From Karstenula rhodostoma CBS 690.94 (Eukaryota; Ascomycota; Dothideomycetes; Pleosporales; Didymosphaeriaceae): a DNA stretch of 64,000 nucleotides. The notes under the pieces were generated by a model, which was given only the letters and a program-made list of their open reading frames with translations, was not told the origin of the DNA and made no database searches. Numbering within the stretch: the first letter of the stretch is position 1; each line of letters begins with the position of its first letter. The position numbers and the translations under genes are program-made. Where the stretch lies: assembly GCA_010093485.1 (NCBI GenBank), contig MU001493.1:1577601-1641600 (forward strand), read 5' to 3'. Shown here in pieces: positions 58,221 to 64,000 of this stretch.

Positions 58221-59187
58221 GGTGAAAGGTGCGCTGGAAAGTCCAGTGCCTGGGCGGGGTGCGGGGATTCTCAACAAGCAGGCAGAGGGCTAAAGATTAG
58301 GGTTGGGGCGGACATTGACTGGGATGGGTCGCACGGCAGCGAGGCAGCAGAAAGGCAGTCTAGGAAAGCATTAGACGGTAGACGGTAGACGGTAGACGGT
58401 AGACGGTAGAGTGTAGACAGCAGACAGCAGACAGCAGACAGTAGACAGCGCTTCGGTAGGTGGCGGGAGCCCGTGGACGTCGTACGTCAAAGTGCTCGGT
58501 CAGCCATCAGCAGGCTAAGCATGCTAAGATGCTAGCATGGCGTCAAAGACCGCAAGCGGCGTTCGGGTACCTTGCAAGCACGCGTGGCAAATCCCTGCTC
58601 GGTGCTCATCGCTCTCGTCAAGGCAACTGGGGCGCAGCCTGTAGCAACGACGCTGCATGCGCGCAGGAACCCTGAACGCATGCGATATATATTGCCCGGC
58701 CGAGCCTGGATTCGGCCGCGACGCCATTGGATTGGCATTCATGGCCAGTGGCCAGCTGGAAGCCCCCCAAACCGCAACACTGGAACAGGGTGTGAGGGCC
58801 AAAAGCAACCAGGATAGATTCGAGAGGCGCAGAGAGGAATGATAACGGGCCAGACCGACATGTGCAAAGCAGATGGGCGTCTCCCATGTGCAGCACACTG
58901 CCCGCAGGGAACAGCAAAGCGAGCGAAAAGGCCGATGTTTGCCCGAGGCCGAGTTCTTTCGCGCCTCGCGCACGCGCCAACAGCTGCGTCAAGCTCGCAA
59001 AGTCGACGACCACGGCGCTGCAGCTGCACAACCGCCACGGCATCCTCACCTCCCAAGTCGCGCTCGCGCAACTGTGATGGGCTTCCAAGCGCCCTAGCCG
59101 CACCTCGACTCTGTTAGTGCAATCGCGCAACAGCCTGACGGGAATCCACCCCGCCCGACACCAGAGCTCCGTCCGAGCAGTCGCATC
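58221..59187. promoter_or_regulatory. Divergent intergenic region, SYLF / nucleoporin genes
   Basis: 967 bp between divergent starts, including a heptanucleotide minisatellite at 58374-58449. Overlapping frames on both strands lack any domain. Confidence 0.5.
58374..58449 (+). repeat. Compound heptanucleotide minisatellite
   Basis: Five perfect GACGGTA units, one GAGTGTA, three GACAGCA, one GACAGTA and a final GACAGC: eleven units of a GACrGyA family in two homogeneous blocks. It lies about 150-230 bp upstream of the SYLF gene start. Confidence 0.95.
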
Positions 59188-62100
59188 ATGTTTCGCGTCC
59201 CCGACTCTTCGTCGCCGCCCTCGACGCCCGGCCGCCATGGCTACAGCGTAAACGTACCGTCAACAACCCCCGCGGGGCCGCCGCCAGGCCCATCCTTCAT
59301 CTCCTCCACCCCGGCCGATCCACCTCCGAGAGACCTGTTCGGCACAAGGCCAAATTTCGTACCTGGTCGCTCCGAATTCGGCCAGTCGCTGTTCGGAAGC
59401 TCGCCGCCCAAGAATGACCTTCTTGAGGGCCTTGGGTCAGCCCGCTTCGGAACATCGGCCGAAGGAAGGCCAGGTTCGCACCGTGGGCGCACATCGAGCT
59501 CTGGGTTCGGCCACTTTCCGAACAGCCAGCAGCCTGACGAACACGCAATGGACGACGACGACGCAGAAGGCGAAGAGGACGAAGACATGGACGGTTCAAA
59601 CGAGCGTCGCATCATGGTGAGGGATAGTTTCTCTCAGTCATTTGCGTCACGGTCCAGCATGGACGACTACAACGCTGGGCAAAGACTTGTCCAGAGCGGC
59701 TCCAAGCAACGACAATACGACCTGACCAGCCTCGCCAAAGGCCTCACGTCCAAGGCCGATCTCGGGACCTTGATCGAGTCGGACCATGTCGTACTAGAGA
59801 CCGAGCGCCTGTTGGCGCGATTGCAGGACTGTGCACTGGAAGGCGAGGGGTCCAAGAGTGAAATACTAGGGGATACTGCACAAAAATTGCTAGCACTGTG
59901 GCAAACCTCATCGGCCAAGAAGCTGTCCCAAGCAACGACATTGGCAAAACTACTTTTCGCCATACACCATCCAGCTCATCTCACTGATGAGGCGCGCACA
60001 TTGTCAGCGTCCCGAGCGCTCACACAGCATGGTTCGGAATCCTTTACACCCATACCCAAAATGCTCTTTGACTGGCTCAATACTGAACGGCCAGTCGATG
60101 ACGAGATCGACGAAGTTCTGGGCCAATCGGGCGGATACTCCAGCCACGTTTACTTCTGGGACACGGTGCTGGTCACAGCTTTGCGCGGTCAATTTACAAC
60201 TACTCTGGAGCTGCTTAACGGAGCTAATTTCGCGGTCGCATATACGTCACAAGAAGATGAAGGAACATCTGGATATAAAGGCTCTAAACTCGATCATGCT
60301 ACGCGTGCTACACAAGAAGTTGTCAATCTACTGCGCCGGTGCCCAGCGTTGAACGACGATTGGGATATAAAGGGCCATGATTGGAGCATCTTCAGACAGC
60401 TGGCACGTCAGGCAAAGCGCAATCTCGAAGATCTTGCCGAAGGGGATAGCCAGAATCGATTCTCAATGTCGCAGTCCCTGGGAGGCTCTCACTTTGGCCT
60501 CTCACAGTCTCGGGCGAACTTCAGCCTTAGTACCCATAGTCGAAAGGTGGAGTGCAAAGTGCCCTGGTCAGTTTACGACCGACTCCTCAAATTCTACCAC
60601 GTCCTGATAGGAGATGAGGAAACGATCATGGACTTCTCGCAGACCTGGATTGAGGCGACGTTCTTGCTCACGATCTGGTGGAATGGTGAAGAGGACGAGC
60701 TTGCCCAGGGAAGCCTTGCGGCTAGCCGTCGTTCTCTTGCCCAGTCCCGCCGCTCGCAAATCACAGATGCTAGAGCGTACTCAGCACGCTTGTCAGCTGC
60801 TCTTCAGGCCGTTTTCGACGGCCGTGACGATGCGTTTACGCTCATGACTAACAACGTGCTCGAGGTAGGTATTGCAAGCATTCTTGACGAAAACGTCGAT
60901 GGAGCGTTGCATATACTGCGCAGCCTCTCACTCGTAGCTGCGTCCGCGGTGGCCGAAGTGGCTAATGCGGGTGGGTGGTTGAAGCGCTCCGACGGTATCT
61001 TTAGCCACTTGGACCCAAGTGACTTACTGATCCTGAGTTACAATCAACCAAGTCAGACTGGCTTATCCAAAGATGACCTTCTTGTCGCCTATGCCAACCA
61101 GCTCTCACCTAAAGCCCAGCTGAAGAGCCACGATGGAAGTATATCACGACCTGGATGGGAGTTGGGAATTGAAATGCTAGGCAGGTTGGATGATACAGTG
61201 CTTGGAAACCAACAGATACAGAAGATACTTGATGAGCTTCCTCTTACATCGGTGGAGCAGGTTGACAAGGTCACGCAACTCTGCCACAACATGGGCTTGT
61301 CTGACCAGGCACTTGGTATCGCTCGCGTAAGTACAAGTTCTCCCAACTACCAGGCAATGACGTCTTGATGCATAAATGCATACCTAGGATGGTTTGCCAA
61401 CGTATTGCGGACTGCTCACAGGTTCCGCTACTAGCGATGACTTCTCGAGTGCACACCTAACACTTTACAGAAATTCGCCGAATACCTCCAAGCCAACACC
61501 CAAAATTACGGTGATGCAATCTTATACTATGCTCGTGCACACGCGGGATCCAAGATCCAAGAAGTACTGCGAGCACTTGTCGCGCATTGTCTCGTCAAAT
61601 CCATCGCCTACCCACCTTTAGCCGAGCTGGACGCCTCCCTCAAGAAGCTTATCACTTCCCCGAAAAAGACCCTTACTGAACTTGCTAGCCTCGACTCTGG
61701 AGCTGCTGCGCTTCTGTCGAACTATCTGAGCGGCTATGCCACCATACGCAAGTTCTACGACCTTCGAGATGAGGAAGTGCTGCTCAGGGAGGGCGAACAA
61801 CCAGCTCATCGGCCCCTGTCGCGAAAGCGGACAGCAGCCAATGCGCTTGCCGTCATAATATCCAGCGCGACGTCAAGTATCCGAGGAGGTCTTTATGACC
61901 CGGAAGTCGAGACCGTGGTGCAAGTTGATGTGCTGCTACCTCTGCTTGGTGAGGCTCTTGTTTTTGTCAACCGTATGTATTACCCCCAAGATATCACTAC
62001 CGTGTCCAACGATATTTTAGAACCAAAACGTACGCTCACCCTCCGCCACCTGTACGAACTCCTCGCCGCCGTTGAAGACCTCTCAACCGCCCCCAGTATG

Positions 62101-62436
62101 ATACGCGCACAATGCGAAGAAGCGCTCTCTACTACACTACTTGCCGCCCACGAGCACGGTTCCTGCTCGTCGCTGCAAAAATCAACGTCCAACTTGACGA
62201 CGGCCTCTTCACAGTATTCCTTGATTGGTAGCATTTCGGGATCAGTGGAGGGCGTGAGCACCGCGAGTTCGACTGTGTTGGTCCAGGGCGGGGGTGTTGA
62301 TGATGTGAAGAGGGGATGGGATTGGCGAAAGGGCTTCCCTCGGGGAGCGAAGGGCGAGGATGTGATTAGAGTAGTGCGGCTAGGAATTGCGAAGGAACTG
62401 GGACGGGCGTTTGCTGAGGGCGAACTCCAGCCTTGA
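59188..62436 (+). CDS. Nuclear pore complex subunit, Nup85-like
   Basis: Three exons, 59188-61326, 61471-61972 and 62021-62436, with introns of 144 and 48 nt, encode 1018 residues. The N-terminal 150 residues are disordered, rich in Pro, Gly and Ser with a few FG-like pairs and an acidic patch (DDDDAEGEEDEDMD). The rest is all-helical. It includes VYFWDTVLVTALRGQFTTTLELL, VVNLLRRCPALNDDWDIKGHDW, YGDAILYYARAHAGSKIQEVL, LLSNYLSGYATIRKFYDLRD and LRHLYELLAAVEDLSTAPSM. These resemble the ancestral coatomer element of fungal Nup85, a Y-complex scaffold member. Nup85 is a judgement from helix motifs; another helical nucleoporin is possible. The second intron is stopless and a multiple of three. Confidence 0.75.
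61973..62020 (+). other. Stopless 48-nt intron in nucleoporin gene
   Basis: GTATGT donor and TTTTAG acceptor. Removal joins VFVNQPKRTLTLRHLY. Retention keeps the frame and inserts 16 residues with no stop, so both forms are translatable. Confidence 0.7.
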
Positions 62437-62843
62437 CCGACAAGTCAAGTGGGGTAAGGAAACAGGGGCCGGGATTGTAATGATACCACTGTAGTGAACC
62501 GCGGGCATGTGTTTGTTTAGGGGATACAGCTTTGGCGGATCAACTCAGCTTGAATTGACGGAACTCGCAATGAAAAGCCTTTTGCCCAACTTGCCGTTGA
62601 AGACAGGAGATGGATAATTCTTCGCCATCACGCGTGAATTAGGAAGTGGGCAAGGCGCCCAATCTGCATAGTTAAACAATTGGTATTAACAGCTATGTAA
62701 GATCGTATGGTACAAGTTCCATTACATTGACAAAAGAAACAAACACCACGCTAAATAACATGCAAATAAGCTGAAACGCCAAGAAACACAACCGTGTACA
62801 CTCTGCTCTTACAGGGGCCGTTTGTGGACATCTTGGGGTGCGA
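62437..62843. other. Convergent intergenic region
   Basis: 407 bp between the nucleoporin stop and the stop of the right-edge gene. Nothing supportable in it. Confidence 0.5.
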
Positions 62844-64000
62844 TTACGTGGGCGTATGCCAATTCTTATACAGACACGAGCACATCGTAGTCGCATCCTC
62901 TGCGTCCAGACCGATGGACTCGCCCTGCTGTCCACTCGAAGTGGTTTTGTAACAGCTGGGCACGTTTTTGCCGCCTGCTGCGGTTTGCTCGACCTTTAGG
63001 GCGTACGGCCATGTGGTGTAGCTCGTACTGGCATCCGGGTCCTTGTCGCTTGGATACTCCTTTGCCATCTTCGTGTACATGACACCCTGCAGGTTCCCCA
63101 CGAAGTCGCACTCCACAGCTGCGTGATCGGACGTCAGGTTCGTGCTCGGGCTGATGGTCCTTGTCTGGTCGATCTGGAATCGGTAGCGTTCTTTGTCTTT
63201 CCCTTCATCTAGGAGTTCCAGATCGGCGTTCTTGAAGGCTATGCTGAAGGGGTTGTCGGTTGACGAGATTTTGTAGGCGCCTTTCGAGCCGGAGATGATC
63301 CAGTTAAAAGTTGCCTGCGACTTGGACACTGAGGTGTAGTAGTCGGTGTAGGGAGCGCATGTCCAGGTCAACGGGTTGGACGTGCAGTTCGTTTGGACCG
63401 TGTCGAGGAAGGTTACGAGGCTGTATGTGCCAATCGGGAAGTTGGAGGGCTGGGCGCTTGAACTCTCACTTGAGGTGGAAGTTGGAGAGGCGGGAGTGTC
63501 TGAGGATCCGGAATCGGAGTTGGTGGTGGTGGTGGCTGTGGTGGAAGAGGAGCTTTAATATGTTAGCTGGTGGACTGTATTGCAAAATGAACGGTATGGC
63601 GTACCTCTCAGACTTCTTCTTTAAACCCATACCCAAACCGACGCCCAATGCGATAATTAACAAGAGGATGATCGCAATTAAGATGAGTAACCTCTTCCAA
63701 CCACCTCTCTTCGCGATTTGCTGGTTGTTTCGCAGCGCCGCGAACTTTTCGTTCTCGGTCCATACGTTATAGCTATACCCGCTTGAGTGCGCACTCGCAC
63801 CTCTGTCCTCTGGTACATCGGGTAGTATAACACTCAGCCCGCTTTTCCGTACCGAATCGCGATGCGATTCATGTGCCTTCGCGGTCTGAGAATCGAAGCT
63901 TCCATTCTCGAGGATGACGGTGAGACGGTGGCCGGCCGAGGTGGAGATGCGTTTGGGCTGATCTTGGTGTTGCTCAAAGCCGACCTGGTTGAGGTAGTGT
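62844..64000 (-). CDS. Partial type II membrane protein with Ser/Thr-rich stalk (5' end off window)
   Basis: The gene runs off the right edge. Visible exons are 63605-64000 (partial) and 62844-63552, with a 52-nt intron (GTACGC donor, TTAAAG acceptor), giving 367 whole codons plus an edge base. A polar cytosolic part (HYLNQVGFEQHQDQPKRIS...) leads to a basic flank (AKRGGWKR), then one membrane helix (LLILIAIILLLIIALGVGLGMGL) and a KKK stop-transfer patch. Outside lies a Ser/Thr-rich stalk, likely O-glycosylated, then a C-terminal domain of about 180 residues with several cysteines (NCTSNPLTWTCAPYTDYYTS, ...CSCLYKNW). The layout suits a surface or wall-associated protein. No enzyme family was recognised; the first exon(s) and start are outside the window. 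Confidence 0.78.

Overview
This window looks like nuclear DNA of a filamentous ascomycete (Pezizomycotina, most likely a dothideomycete). The coding genes carry mostly short spliceosomal introns (about 44-127 nt, with GTNNGT-type donors and YAG acceptors). The gene set is typically fungal: an LAE1/LaeA methyltransferase, a C2HC plus Zn2Cys6 transcription factor, an SREBP-type bHLH protein, RAX1, a Ysc84-type SYLF protein, an ACR3 arsenite carrier and an alpha-arrestin with a PPxY motif. All identifications come from reading the translated sequence. No database search was run, so family names rest on recognised motifs and exon models on splice-site and frame logic.

Layout. 1-5.4 kb has no supportable gene. 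5.4-10.05 kb: a Kelch-BTB protein (minus) and CDC20 (plus) diverge from a shared promoter. 10.6-15.8 kb: a five-exon dual zinc-finger transcription factor (minus) diverges from a short-chain dehydrogenase (plus), which is followed by a clearly broken GMC oxidoreductase. This looks like a small regulator/oxidoreductase group, part of which has decayed. 16-18.7 kb: a multi-pass DUF6536-type membrane protein (minus). 19.6-21.05 kb: a short/branched-chain acyl-CoA dehydrogenase. 22-27.1 kb: a 1672-residue coiled-coil protein. 28.2-29.9 kb: an arrestin. 29.9-33.9 kb is gene-free. 33.9-35.3 kb: LAE1 (seven exons, minus). 35.3-40.4 kb is gene-poor with minisatellites. 40.5-42.2 kb: the ACR3 arsenite transporter (minus), beside an A+T-rich gene-free block (42.3-44.4 kb). 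44.4-45.2 kb: an F-box-like protein. 47.3-48.6 kb: an SREBP-type bHLH protein. 49.3-53.05 kb: a DUF155 (RMD1/RMD8) protein and RAX1 (both minus). 53.9-54.6 kb: a prolyl-4-hydroxylase-like dioxygenase. 56.3-58.2 kb: a SYLF/Ysc84 protein (minus). 59.2-62.4 kb: a Nup85-like nucleoporin (plus). 62.8 kb to the right edge: a partial type II membrane protein (minus).

Most genes are unrelated housekeeping or signalling genes. Functional grouping is only suggested for the TF-SDR-GMC trio. Points of note are the GMC pseudogene, two introns that are a multiple of three long and lack stops (DUF155 and nucleoporin genes), an unusually long intron in ACR3, a TATA box lying inside the nominal 5' end of the dioxygenase frame, and several 6-9 nt minisatellites, one of them inside LAE1 intron 1. 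I did not find a clearly new biological system.
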